From: Beijerinckiaceae bacterium
GTDB lineage: Bacteria; Pseudomonadota; Alphaproteobacteria; Rhizobiales; Beijerinckiaceae
Length of the DNA stretch: 5,197 nucleotides
Reading direction: 5' to 3'
Assembly (NCBI GenBank): GCA_947458675.1
Contig: CANHAW010000174.1
Coordinates: 1 to 5,197, forward strand
The notes beneath the pieces were generated by a model, which saw only the letters and a program-made list of their open reading frames with translations, did not search any database and was not told the DNA's origin. Position numbers and translations under genes: made by a program. Every line of letters starts with the position of its first letter. The stretch's first letter is position 1. This document shows positions 1 through 5,197 of this stretch, in pieces.

Positions 1-1344
1 AAATGTATCGAACAAGAGTTTCGCATTCAGCCCGACGATGAGGGCGGCAATGCCCCATGCCGTTGCGGCGAGTTTTTTTGAAATGACAAAAGTCCCCATC
101 GTCTTCTTGCTGGACACGAAGGTCACGAGCGGAATGACGGCGAAGGGCAATTGCATCGACAAAATGACCTGGCTCAAAACAAGCAGTCTCGCCGTGCCGT
201 CATCGCCATAGAGCGAGCCGACGATGACGACGGGAATAATGGCAATGCTGCGCGTCATCAGGCGTTGCGCCCAGGGTCGCATTTTCAGATGCAGGAAGCC
301 TTCCATCACGATCTGGCCGGCAAGCGTGGCTGTCACCGTTGAATTCAGTCCCGAGGCGAGCAAAGCCACACCAAAGAGCGTTGCGGCAAGTGCTGCACCA
401 AGTGCCGGGGCCAGCAATTCATAGGCCTGTTCGATTTCGATCACATCGGTGCGGCCGGTCTTGTGGAAGACGCTGGCCGCCAGAACGAGAATGGCGCCAT
501 TGACGAAAAGCGCCAGCATGAGAGCCAGCGTTGAATCGATGGTTGCATATTTGATGGCTTCGCGGCGGCCGTCATCCGTGCGCGGATAGGCGCGCGTCTG
601 CACGATGGATGAATGCAGATAAAGATTATGCGGCATGACCGTCGCGCCGATAATGCCGATGGCAATGTAAAGCATGCCCGAATTGCTGGCGATTTCGCCA
701 GAGCGCGCAAGGCCTGCGCCAATGTCGGCCATGGAAGGGCCAGCCAGCGCCATTTCATAAATGAAACAGCCCATGATCGTCACAACCAGCGCAATGACGA
801 AAGCCTCAAGCCAGCGAAAGCCGCGCTGCATCAGCACGAGAATGAGAATGGCATCGAGCGCGGTGATCACACATCCCACAACGAGGGGGATTCCAAACAG
901 AAGTTTGAGCGCAATGGCTGTGCCGATCACTTCGGCCAGATCGCAGGCGATGATCGCCGCCTCGCAGGCGAGAAAGAGAATGAAATTGACGGGCCGCGAA
1001 TAATGGGCGCGGCAGGCCTGAGCCAGATCGAGCCCCGTGGCAATGCCAAGCCGCGCTGCAAGCGCCTGCAGCACAATCGCCATCATGTTGGACAGCAGAA
1101 TGATGCTGAGCAGCGTGTAGCCGAATTGCGATCCACCGGCGAGCGACGTCGCCCAATTGCCGGGATCCATATAGCCGACGCTGACGAGATAGCCCGGCCC
1201 CGCAAAAGCCAGCAATTTGCGCAGAACCGAACCGCTGTCTGGCACCGGGACGCTGGCATTATGCTCGCCCAGGCTCGGTCGCGGCGCCGAGGCGCCGGCG
1301 GCAGGGTGAAGGGCGAGGGGCTGGGAGGGTTTTTCGGCGCTCAC
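1..1344 (-). CDS. mntH: NRAMP-family Mn2+ (divalent metal) transporter MntH, C-terminal end cut by window edge
   Basis: Inner-membrane proton-coupled importer of Mn2+ (also Fe2+) of the NRAMP/SLC11 family. Reading the minus strand from the GTG at 1344 gives 448 residues with no stop before the window edge. TM1 carries the family signature GYMDPGNW, with metal ligands D60 and N63. TM6 carries [14 protein letters not shown] (233-246), where A234 and M237 match the known metal-site residues. A third conserved stretch, [16 protein letters not shown], lies at 334-349. About eleven hydrophobic segments alternate through the protein. Family members are about 410-450 residues, so probably only the last helix end is missing. 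The start is set by GGAGGA at 1351-1356, six bases before the GTG; residues 1-42 are a Pro/Ala-rich hydrophilic extension before the conserved core. It is divergent from mntR, with a candidate MntR operator between them, so repression by manganese is inferred. The family call is very secure; metal preference is inferred from the mntR neighbour. Confidence 0.96.
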   Translation of the reverse strand, partial: MSAEKPSQPLALHPAAGASAPRPSLGEHNASVPVPDSGSVLRKLLAFAGPGYLVSVGYMDPGNWATSLAGGSQFGYTLLSIILLSNMMAIVLQALAARLGIATGLDLAQACRAHYSRPVNFILFLACEAAIIACDLAEVIGTAIALKLLFGIPLVVGCVITALDAILILVLMQRGFRWLEAFVIALVVTIMGCFIYEMALAGPSMADIGAGLARSGEIASNSGMLYIAIGIIGATVMPHNLYLHSSIVQTRAYPRTDDGRREAIKYATIDSTLALMLALFVNGAILVLAASVFHKTGRTDVIEIEQAYELLAPALGAALAATLFGVALLASGLNSTVTATLAGQIVMEGFLHLKMRPWAQRLMTRSIAIIPVVIVGSLYGDDGTARLLVLSQVILSMQLPFAVIPLVTFVSSKKTMGTFVISKKLAATAWGIAALIVGLNAKLLFDTF

Positions 1345-1408
1345 CTTTTATCCTCCGGACGGGCCGGCTTTCTGGGGACGGCTGCCTTGTGAAGCCGCGC
1401 CCCTAATT

Positions 1409-1424
1409 TGTAGCCTTGTCTACA
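1409..1424. promoter_or_regulatory. Candidate MntR operator between mntH and mntR
   Basis: The sequence TGTAG-CCTTGT-CTACA is a perfect 5-bp inverted repeat with a 6-bp centre. Its midpoint (1416.5) falls at the middle of the 145-bp divergent intergenic region. Read on the minus strand, the core TAGACAAGGCTA agrees at 10 of 12 positions with the core of the E. coli mntH MntR box as I recall it (TAGCAAAGGCTA). A TTGACT hexamer at 1445-1450 on the minus strand could be the mntH -35 element, which would put the palindrome over the -10 region and allow simple repression, but I see no good -10 hexamer. The palindrome is seen; the function is inferred from position and similarity. Confidence 0.55.
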
Positions 1425-1489
1425 CTTTGCCGCCGCTTGCCAAGAGTCAAGCCCCGCAGTAAGGCAGGATCGTCTTCGGGAGGCGGGTC

Positions 1490-1939
1490 ATGGCTGCAAA
1501 AATGGAGCGGGTCGCCAAACCCCAGATGCCGACCGAGGCGGCGCAGGCCCATCGTTTCGGCAAGGCGCGCACGGCGCAATCGACCGCGCTGCTCGAAGAT
1601 TATGTCGAGCTCATTTCCGATCTTCTGGCGAGTTCGGGCGAAGCGCGCCCGACAGATGTCGCGCGTCGTTTCGGCGTGTCCCATGCAACCGCCATCAAGA
1701 CGATTGCCCGGCTCAAGCGCGAGGGCTTGGCGACATCAAAACCCTATCGCGGCGTTTTCCTGACACAGGAGGGCGAGGCTTTGGCCGAGCGTGTGCGCGC
1801 GCGCCACCGGCTCGTGGTCGATCTGCTTGTGGCCGTCGGCGTTCCGCCCGATTGCGCCGAAGCAGATGCTGAGGGAATCGAGCATCACGTGTCAGACGTG
1901 GCACTCGATGCGTTTCGTCACTTTCTCGCGCGACGCTGA
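1490..1939 (+). CDS. mntR: Manganese-responsive transcriptional regulator MntR (DtxR family)
   Basis: 149-residue cytoplasmic DNA-binding repressor that binds Mn2+ and shuts off manganese uptake genes. An N-terminal tail of about 33 residues precedes the winged helix-turn-helix (about 36-100), with a recognition region around DVARRFGVSHATAIKTIARL and the wing YRGVFLT at 86-92. The dimerisation and metal domain follows, with EGIEHHVSD at 128-136. Aligned by eye with B. subtilis MntR, all six metal ligands are present: D37, E40, H106, E128, E131 and H132. Length and N-terminal tail match E. coli-type MntR (about 155 residues); there is no SH3-like third domain as in DtxR or IdeR. The ATG at 1490 has GGGAGG at 1478-1483, six bases upstream. 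It is divergent from mntH, its likely target, and probably autoregulated through the shared palindrome. The call is highly secure. Confidence 0.96.
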   Translation: MAAKMERVAKPQMPTEAAQAHRFGKARTAQSTALLEDYVELISDLLASSGEARPTDVARRFGVSHATAIKTIARLKREGLATSKPYRGVFLTQEGEALAERVRARHRLVVDLLVAVGVPPDCAEADAEGIEHHVSDVALDAFRHFLARR

Positions 1940-1943
1940 TCGA

Positions 1944-2588
1944 TCAGGCGTCGGCAGCGCGGATGCGAACGCCTTCCGGCTGAACCTCTATGGTCACATC
2001 CATGCCGGCGGCGCGCGCAATAAGGCCCGTGTAAAAGGCCTGAATGCCATGTGCATCGACATTGTCGTTTTCAGGCTGGCCTGCGACCAGAGCAGGAACA
2101 TGATGGGCGAGGCGCGCATTCGGGCCTTTGGCTTCCAGAATGATTTGCGTGCCAGCCCCACCATCGCCCTGGATCGAGACATCGATTGTGCCGCCGCGCG
2201 GGATTGTTGCCGTGGCGATCAGGCAGAGATTCAAGACAAGCTTCACTTTGTTCTTGGGCATTAAGAGGCGCGGCGCATTCCAGATAATTTTTGTCTTCTC
2301 GTCGTCGATCAATCCGCGCACGACATTTTCTGCATCGCCCGTGTCGATGGATGCCCCGGCTGAGCCGGCGGCGCCGAAAGCCAGGCGGCAAAATTGCAGG
2401 CGGGCTGAAGCCGTTTTGGCGCTGCGCTTGATGAGGTCGAGCGCGAAGGCGCGCATGTCCTCATCCTCCTCATCGTCGAGCACTTCAAGCCCGTTGACGA
2501 TGGCTCCGACAGGCGAAATCACATCATGGCAGACGCGCGAGCAGAGCAGGGCGGCGAGGTCGAGAGGATCGAGCGCGAGGAGCGACAT
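1944..2588 (-). CDS. chpT: Histidine phosphotransferase ChpT of the CtrA phosphorelay
   Basis: 214-residue cytoplasmic phosphotransferase. In Caulobacter and Brucella, ChpT carries phosphate from the hybrid kinase CckA to the response regulators CtrA and CpdR, controlling cell-cycle transcription and CtrA proteolysis. The N-terminal helical hairpin contains the phospho-acceptor motif LCSRVCHDVISP, with H21 followed by D22, then AIVNGLEVL (29-37), an acidic patch (38-44) and LQFCRLAFGA (64-73). The C-terminal half resembles a kinase ATPase domain but lacks ATP-binding N and G boxes, as in the family; AKGPNARL at 153-160 is conserved. Family length is about 205-225. The open frame continues upstream to 2873, but the residues before 2588 do not look like protein and would run into cysQ, so the ATG at 2588 was chosen; its ribosome site is weak (GGA seven bases upstream). 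It is divergent from cysQ and convergent with mntR. Identification is secure. Confidence 0.93.
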   Translation of the reverse strand: MSLLALDPLDLAALLCSRVCHDVISPVGAIVNGLEVLDDEEDEDMRAFALDLIKRSAKTASARLQFCRLAFGAAGSAGASIDTGDAENVVRGLIDDEKTKIIWNAPRLLMPKNKVKLVLNLCLIATATIPRGGTIDVSIQGDGGAGTQIILEAKGPNARLAHHVPALVAGQPENDNVDAHGIQAFYTGLIARAAGMDVTIEVQPEGVRIRAADA

Positions 2589-2654
2589 GGCGAAATCCGT
2601 TCCGGCATGGATGCTGGCGGGGCGGGCAGCTGCACCCAAGGCCCAGCCAGGCGA

Positions 2655-2692
2655 ATCACGGCCACCGCGATGCCGGCGGCCCCGGCCGTGAT
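2655..2692. repeat. Perfect 9-bp inverted repeat in the chpT-cysQ divergent region
   Basis: ATCACGGCC at 2655-2663 is repeated as its exact reverse complement GGCCGTGAT at 2684-2692, separated by 20 bases. Inside the spacer a second small pair, CCGC (2665-2668) and GCGG (2676-2679), could extend the structure. It lies 67 bp upstream of the chpT start and about 100 bp upstream of cysQ, with no T-tract, so it does not look like a terminator. It could be an operator for a dimeric regulator or a leader hairpin. The rest of 2589-2790 shows no gene I can support. The symmetry is seen; any function is unknown. Confidence 0.5.
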
Positions 2693-2790
2693 AGCTGCGC
2701 CCCGCCTGAATGCAAAGCGCAGCCAGCCCACATCTGTGCATCATCTGATTTTGGCTTGAGCGGACGGCATTTTCGGCGCAGGGAAGACGC

Positions 2791-3615
2791 ATGGAAACGC
2801 CCCGCACCGATTCCGCATTGGTTGCGCTCGCCCTTCGCTTCGCCCAGGCGGCGGTGGAGGCGGGCGGCGTCATTATGGACGTTTACGCGCGCGGGCCGAA
2901 AATGCGCGCCAAGGCCGATGCCAGCCCCGTCTGCGAGGCCGATGAACGCTCCGAGGCTTTGATCCTCGACCATCTGGCTGTTGCCTGCCCAAATATACCG
3001 GTCGTCGCCGAGGAATCCTTTTCGCAAGGCCGCGTGCCCGATCTCACCGGCGACTTCATCCTTGTCGATCCGCTCGACGGCACACGCGAATTTGCCAAAG
3101 GAAACGGCGAATTCACCGTCAATATTGCGCTGATCCGCGATGGCTCGCCGGTTTGCGGTGCGCTCTATGCGCCTGCCATTGAGCGTTTGTGGATTGCCGC
3201 AGACCGCGCCCGGACCTGCAAGATCGCCCCCCGAGGTATCGTGCCCGATCTTGCCTCCATGCAGGAGGTTCATGTGCGCCGCGCACAAGAGGGCGCGCCG
3301 CTTGCCATTGTCAGCCGGTCCCATCTGAATGAGCCGACCAAAGCCTTGATGGAACGGCTGGGCGCACATGACATGCGACAGGCCGGTTCGGCGATCAAAT
3401 TCTGCCTGATGGCCGAGGGTGAGGCGGATGTCTATCCGCGGATCGGGCCGACGATGGAATGGGATATTGCTGCCGGCGATGCTGTTTTGCGGGCGGCGGG
3501 CGGCATGGTCACCACGCTCGATGGCCAGCCTTTGCGCTATGGGCGCCGCGACGCGGGTTTTGCTTCTCCCGATTTTGTCGCTTTCGGCGATTGCAGCCTG
3601 ATTGCAAAGCTTTAA
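2791..3615 (+). CDS. cysQ: 3'(2'),5'-bisphosphate nucleotidase CysQ (inositol monophosphatase superfamily)
   Basis: 274-residue Mg2+-dependent phosphatase that hydrolyses 3'-phosphoadenosine 5'-phosphate (PAP) to AMP and phosphate, removing the by-product of sulfate assimilation and sulfotransferase reactions. Superfamily motifs are in order: the PVxEAD segment with D51, metal ligand E74 in VVAEE, motif A VDPLDGT (92-98, ligands D93 and D96), and motif B EWDIAAGDAVLRAAGG (223-238, ligand D225). The stretch GSAIKFCLMAEGEADVYPR (199-217) is the CysQ subgroup signature and separates it from plain inositol monophosphatase. Length is slightly above the usual 245-270. The ATG at 2791 follows AGGGAA at 2780-2785 with a five-base gap. 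One oddity is C48 where most members have Thr or Ser. No sulfur-assimilation genes are visible nearby. It is divergent from chpT, and a 145-bp gap precedes eipA. Substrate assignment rests on subgroup motifs. Confidence 0.9.
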   Translation: METPRTDSALVALALRFAQAAVEAGGVIMDVYARGPKMRAKADASPVCEADERSEALILDHLAVACPNIPVVAEESFSQGRVPDLTGDFILVDPLDGTREFAKGNGEFTVNIALIRDGSPVCGALYAPAIERLWIAADRARTCKIAPRGIVPDLASMQEVHVRRAQEGAPLAIVSRSHLNEPTKALMERLGAHDMRQAGSAIKFCLMAEGEADVYPRIGPTMEWDIAAGDAVLRAAGGMVTTLDGQPLRYGRRDAGFASPDFVAFGDCSLIAKL

Positions 3616-3627
3616 GGCAACACTTCG

Positions 3628-3635
3628 TTAACCAC
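3628..3635 (+). promoter_or_regulatory. Candidate CtrA half-site upstream of eipA
   Basis: TTAACCAC agrees at seven of eight positions with the CtrA half-site TTAACCAT described in alphaproteobacteria. It lies 126-133 bases upstream of the eipA ATG, just after the cysQ stop. Another TTAA occurs at 3612-3615, but the 12-bp gap does not fit the full TTAA-N7-TTAA arrangement and that copy overlaps the cysQ stop codon. In Brucella abortus eipA is directly activated by CtrA, which makes the location notable. No clear -10 element was found downstream. The short motif could occur by chance. Confidence 0.35.
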
Positions 3636-3670
3636 GCTGAGGCATTGTCTGAGCTGGATAAAGGGAGATT

Positions 3671-3741
3671 GGTGGCGCTGCGCCGCCTGCCACGGCAAAG
3701 CCTGTTTTGCCCGCCAAACTCCTTCTGCGCCTGAAACAGGC
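3671..3741 (+). other. eipA 5' leader with three small potential hairpins
   Basis: Three short inverted repeats lie in a row between cysQ and the eipA ribosome binding site. They are GGTGGC/GCCGCC (3671-3676 with 3682-3687, one G-U pair), GGCAAA/TTTGCC (3694-3699 with 3706-3711, perfect, 6-base loop) and GCCTG/CAGGC (3729-3733 with 3737-3741, perfect, 3-base loop). The last ends just before the AAGGA and AGGAA purine runs that precede the start. None is followed by a T-tract, so they are not obvious terminators. They may structure the leader RNA or be chance features of GC-rich DNA. Confidence 0.3.
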
Positions 3742-3760
3742 AAGGACAGGAACGGATCAG

Positions 3761-4342
3761 ATGAGCCAGACATCCCGACGCGAACTTCTTCTGAGCGGCG
3801 CCGCTTTTGCCGCCGCCAGCGTTGCGGGCCATGAGGCGCTGGCCCAGCAAGGCCCGCCGCAACGCTTCACCACCAATGAGCTTGTCGATAACGGTCACCG
3901 CTTTTTCGGCTCCATGTCGCGCGGCCTCGCCCAGATCGTCGAGGAAGCCACGCGCCGCTGGGGCCAGCCCAATGCCTATATTCTCGGGCAGGAGGCAGCC
4001 GGCGCCTTTATCGCAGGCGCGCGTTTCGGCGAAGGCCAGATGTATACGCGCAATGCCGGACAGCAGAAGATTTTCTGGCAGGGCCCGTCTGTGGGCTTCG
4101 ATGCAGGCGCCGATGGCGCGCGCACCATGATGCTCGTCTATAATCTGCCTTCCACGCAGGGCATCTATCGTCGCTTTGGCGGCGTCGATGGTTCAGCTTA
4201 TTTTGTCGCCGGCTTTGGCTTTACCGCTTTGACCGCCGACGAAGTGGTGGTGGTGCCGATCCGCGCCGGTGTCGGTGCGCGCCTGGGCATTAATCTCGGC
4301 TATCTGAAATTCACGCCGCAATCGACCTGGAACCCTTTCTGA
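3761..4342 (+). CDS. eipA: EipA family (DUF1134) periplasmic envelope protein
   Basis: 193-residue exported protein of the EipA/DUF1134 family. Brucella abortus EipA is a soluble periplasmic small beta-barrel needed for resistance to envelope stress and for virulence; its biochemical activity is unknown. The N-terminus TSRRELLLSGAAFAAAS has a twin-arginine-like motif (R6-R7) before a hydrophobic stretch, with probable cleavage at ALA-QQ after A28. The mature part carries stretches I recall from family members: NGHRFFGS, GQPNAYILGQEAAGAF, MMLVYNLPS, YRRFGGVDGSAY, VVPIRAGVGARLGINLGYLK and a C-terminal TWNPF. Length is close to Brucella EipA (about 198). A TTG-initiated reading from 3707 would put 18 residues before the signal peptide; the ATG at 3761 is preferred, with AGGAA at 3748-3752 eight bases upstream. 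It lies 145 bp after cysQ, so it probably has its own promoter, and it ends before an intrinsic terminator. Family assignment is secure; the export route is inferred. Confidence 0.92.
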   Translation: MSQTSRRELLLSGAAFAAASVAGHEALAQQGPPQRFTTNELVDNGHRFFGSMSRGLAQIVEEATRRWGQPNAYILGQEAAGAFIAGARFGEGQMYTRNAGQQKIFWQGPSVGFDAGADGARTMMLVYNLPSTQGIYRRFGGVDGSAYFVAGFGFTALTADEVVVVPIRAGVGARLGINLGYLKFTPQSTWNPF

Positions 4343-4362
4343 CATCAGCTTCAGCAGGTTTG

Positions 4363-4397
4363 ACGCGGTCGCTGGATTTTTCCCGCGGCCGCGTTTT
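4363..4397 (+). terminator. Intrinsic (Rho-independent) terminator after eipA
   Basis: A 10-bp stem, ACGCGGTCGC (4363-4372) pairing with GCGGCCGCGT (4385-4394) through one G-U pair, encloses a 12-base loop. It is followed by TTTTGCTTT from 4394. It starts 21 bases after the eipA stop and should separate eipA from the next gene. The U-tract is short and interrupted, so termination may be partial. Confidence 0.72.
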
Positions 4398-4446
4398 GCT
4401 TTGAGGGTCGGCGCATGCCATCCTTTGCCGCCCATCATGATCAGGA

Positions 4447-4998
4447 TTGTCGATCGACTTGATTGAACAAGCCATCTTCTTTGCGCTGGGAATCCTGGTT
4501 GCGGGATTGCTCGGCCTCATCATTCTGCCCGCTCTTTGGTGGCGGGCGGTGCGGCTGTCGACGCGCCGGCTTGAAATGCAGGTGCCCCTGTCGATGGATG
4601 AAGTTCTGGCCGAGCGCGATTTGCTGCGGGCCGAATTTGCCCTGGCTCAAAACCGGCTCGAAAAATCACTGGAGCGCGAGCGTGACTTGCGCGCGCAGGA
4701 ACGTATCGCTTTGGGCGGTGCGCGCGTTGAATTGCTTTTGCGCGATGAAAGCCTTGCCGAATTGCGTCACGCGCTTGCCGAGCGCGATGAGGCTTTGGTG
4801 CGCGAGCGCGCGGCTCTTGTCGAAACTCAGGCGCAGCTCGGCGCAGCCCATCTTCTGCTGGATGATCGAAGTGCTGCCTCTGCGCAGCTTTCTGTCTTGG
4901 AAGAAGAGGTGCGGGATCTTTTGCAAAAAATTGCCGAACGCGACGCGCGCCTTGCCGAAATTGAACTCCATACACGCGAGACCAGCAGCGCGATCTAG
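4447..4998 (+). CDS. Single-pass membrane protein with long coiled coil, function unknown
   Basis: 183-residue protein, not matched to a named gene. One transmembrane segment (about 9-32, ending in PALWWR) is followed by basic residues (R33, R36, R40, R41), which suggests the C-terminal part is cytoplasmic. Residues 50-175 are almost entirely charged helix with Leu/Ala spacing typical of a coiled coil, built from repeated units beginning AERD (near 55, 111 and 163). Rhizobiales chromosomes often encode similar N-terminally anchored helical proteins of unknown role, often longer. An in-frame TGA at 4438 rules out any start further upstream, so initiation must be non-ATG: TTG at 4447, or TTG at 4459 with AGGA (4443-4446) 12 bases ahead. 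The gene lies downstream of the eipA terminator. Its TAG overlaps the P450 stop on the other strand. Reality as a gene is well supported by the frame and the protein pattern; the exact start is uncertain. Confidence 0.8.
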   Translation: MSIDLIEQAIFFALGILVAGLLGLIILPALWWRAVRLSTRRLEMQVPLSMDEVLAERDLLRAEFALAQNRLEKSLERERDLRAQERIALGGARVELLLRDESLAELRHALAERDEALVRERAALVETQAQLGAAHLLLDDRSAASAQLSVLEEEVRDLLQKIAERDARLAEIELHTRETSSAI

Positions 4999-5197
4999 CG
5001 CGGCCTCAGGATGAGCGCCATGCCGTCCTTCGGGCGCAAGGTGACGCGCTGCACCGGCTCGACCACTTGGCCCGCCCATGTGTCGAGACGAAAATTCTTC
5101 AGCACATGAGCCAGAAGGATCACGGCTTCCTGCATCGCGAAGCCCATGCCGATGCAAATGCGTGGGCCGGTGCCGAAAGGAATGAAAGCGAAGCGAT
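4995..5197 (-). CDS. Cytochrome P450, C-terminal fragment (rest beyond window)
   Basis: The last 66 residues of a cytochrome P450, a heme-thiolate monooxygenase, enter from the right edge on the minus strand and end in TAG at 4995-4997. The heme-binding signature is complete: FIPFGTGPRICIG, with the cysteine that ligates the iron at residue 14 of the fragment. The L-helix follows (MGFAMQEAVILLAHVLKNF). The tail LRPKDGMALILRPR matches the usual beta-strand end with a bulky hydrophobic/basic terminus. The fragment contains no start, and substrate or CYP family cannot be assigned from this part. No ferredoxin or reductase partner is visible. The gene converges on the coiled-coil gene, and the two stop codons share two bases. 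Confidence 0.95.
   Translation of the reverse strand, partial: RFAFIPFGTGPRICIGMGFAMQEAVILLAHVLKNFRLDTWAGQVVEPVQRVTLRPKDGMALILRPR

Noticed and set aside
613..1392. 259-residue plus-strand open frame across the mntH region
   Set aside because: It is antisense to mntH, rich in His/Asn/Arg without any fold pattern, and mntH on the other strand has complete NRAMP motifs.
2519..2731. 70-residue minus-strand frame with a hydrophobic stretch upstream of chpT, GTG start
   Set aside because: No ribosome binding site, its second half overlaps the start of chpT in another frame, and that half has no protein-like pattern.
2589..2873. N-terminal extension of chpT to give a 309-residue protein
   Set aside because: The extra residues are Arg/Ala/Gly-rich low-quality sequence, exceed the family length and overlap the cysQ start.
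2656..3369. 237-residue minus-strand open frame opposite cysQ
   Set aside because: It is antisense to a gene with full CysQ motifs and is a by-product of GC-rich codon use.
3612..3631. Full CtrA site formed by two TTAA elements
   Set aside because: The gap is 12 bp rather than 7, and the first TTAA overlaps the cysQ stop codon; only a half-site is defensible.
3707..3760. Upstream TTG start for eipA
   Set aside because: It would place 18 residues before the signal peptide, lies inside a potential hairpin and has no ribosome binding site; the ATG at 3761 fits better.
4437..4466. Ten-codon ATG frame overlapping the start of the coiled-coil gene
   Set aside because: Too short and without a ribosome binding site to call as a gene; kept only as a possible translation effect.

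Overview
The window looks like ordinary core chromosome of a GC-rich alphaproteobacterium, most likely of the order Hyphomicrobiales (Rhizobiales). The evidence is a ChpT-type histidine phosphotransferase, which is known only from the alphaproteobacterial CtrA cell-cycle phosphorelay, together with an EipA/DUF1134 envelope protein and a membrane-anchored coiled-coil protein of a kind common in Rhizobiales. A family or genus cannot be fixed from the sequence alone. I see no tRNA, rRNA, CRISPR array, insertion sequence or phage gene.

Layout from left to right. (1) 1-1344, minus strand: an NRAMP manganese transporter (mntH), missing only its extreme C-terminus at the window edge. (2) 1345-1489: a divergent control region with a 16-bp palindrome exactly in its middle that resembles the E. 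coli MntR operator. (3) 1490-1939, plus: mntR, the DtxR-family manganese sensor. Genes 1 and 3 form a self-contained manganese homeostasis module. (4) 1944-2588, minus: chpT, meeting mntR tail to tail with a 4-bp gap. (5) 2589-2790: a divergent intergenic region containing a perfect 9-bp inverted repeat. (6) 2791-3615, plus: cysQ, a 3'(2'),5'-bisphosphate nucleotidase of the inositol monophosphatase superfamily. (7) 3616-3760: the eipA leader, with a candidate CtrA half-site and several small hairpins. (8) 3761-4342, plus: eipA, with a twin-arginine-like signal peptide, followed by a strong intrinsic terminator at 4363-4397. (9) 4447-4998, plus: a small single-pass membrane protein with a long coiled coil and a non-ATG start. 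(10) 4995-5197, minus: the C-terminal end of a cytochrome P450, whose stop codon shares a CTAG tetranucleotide with the stop of gene 9.

The genes fall into functional groups. mntH and mntR import manganese and sense it. chpT passes phosphate to CtrA and CpdR in the cell cycle, and eipA, a target directly activated by CtrA in Brucella, lies close by with a CtrA-like element upstream. CysQ removes PAP, the by-product of sulfate assimilation. I found no clearly new system. The most useful observations are the candidate MntR operator and the possible CtrA link between chpT and eipA.
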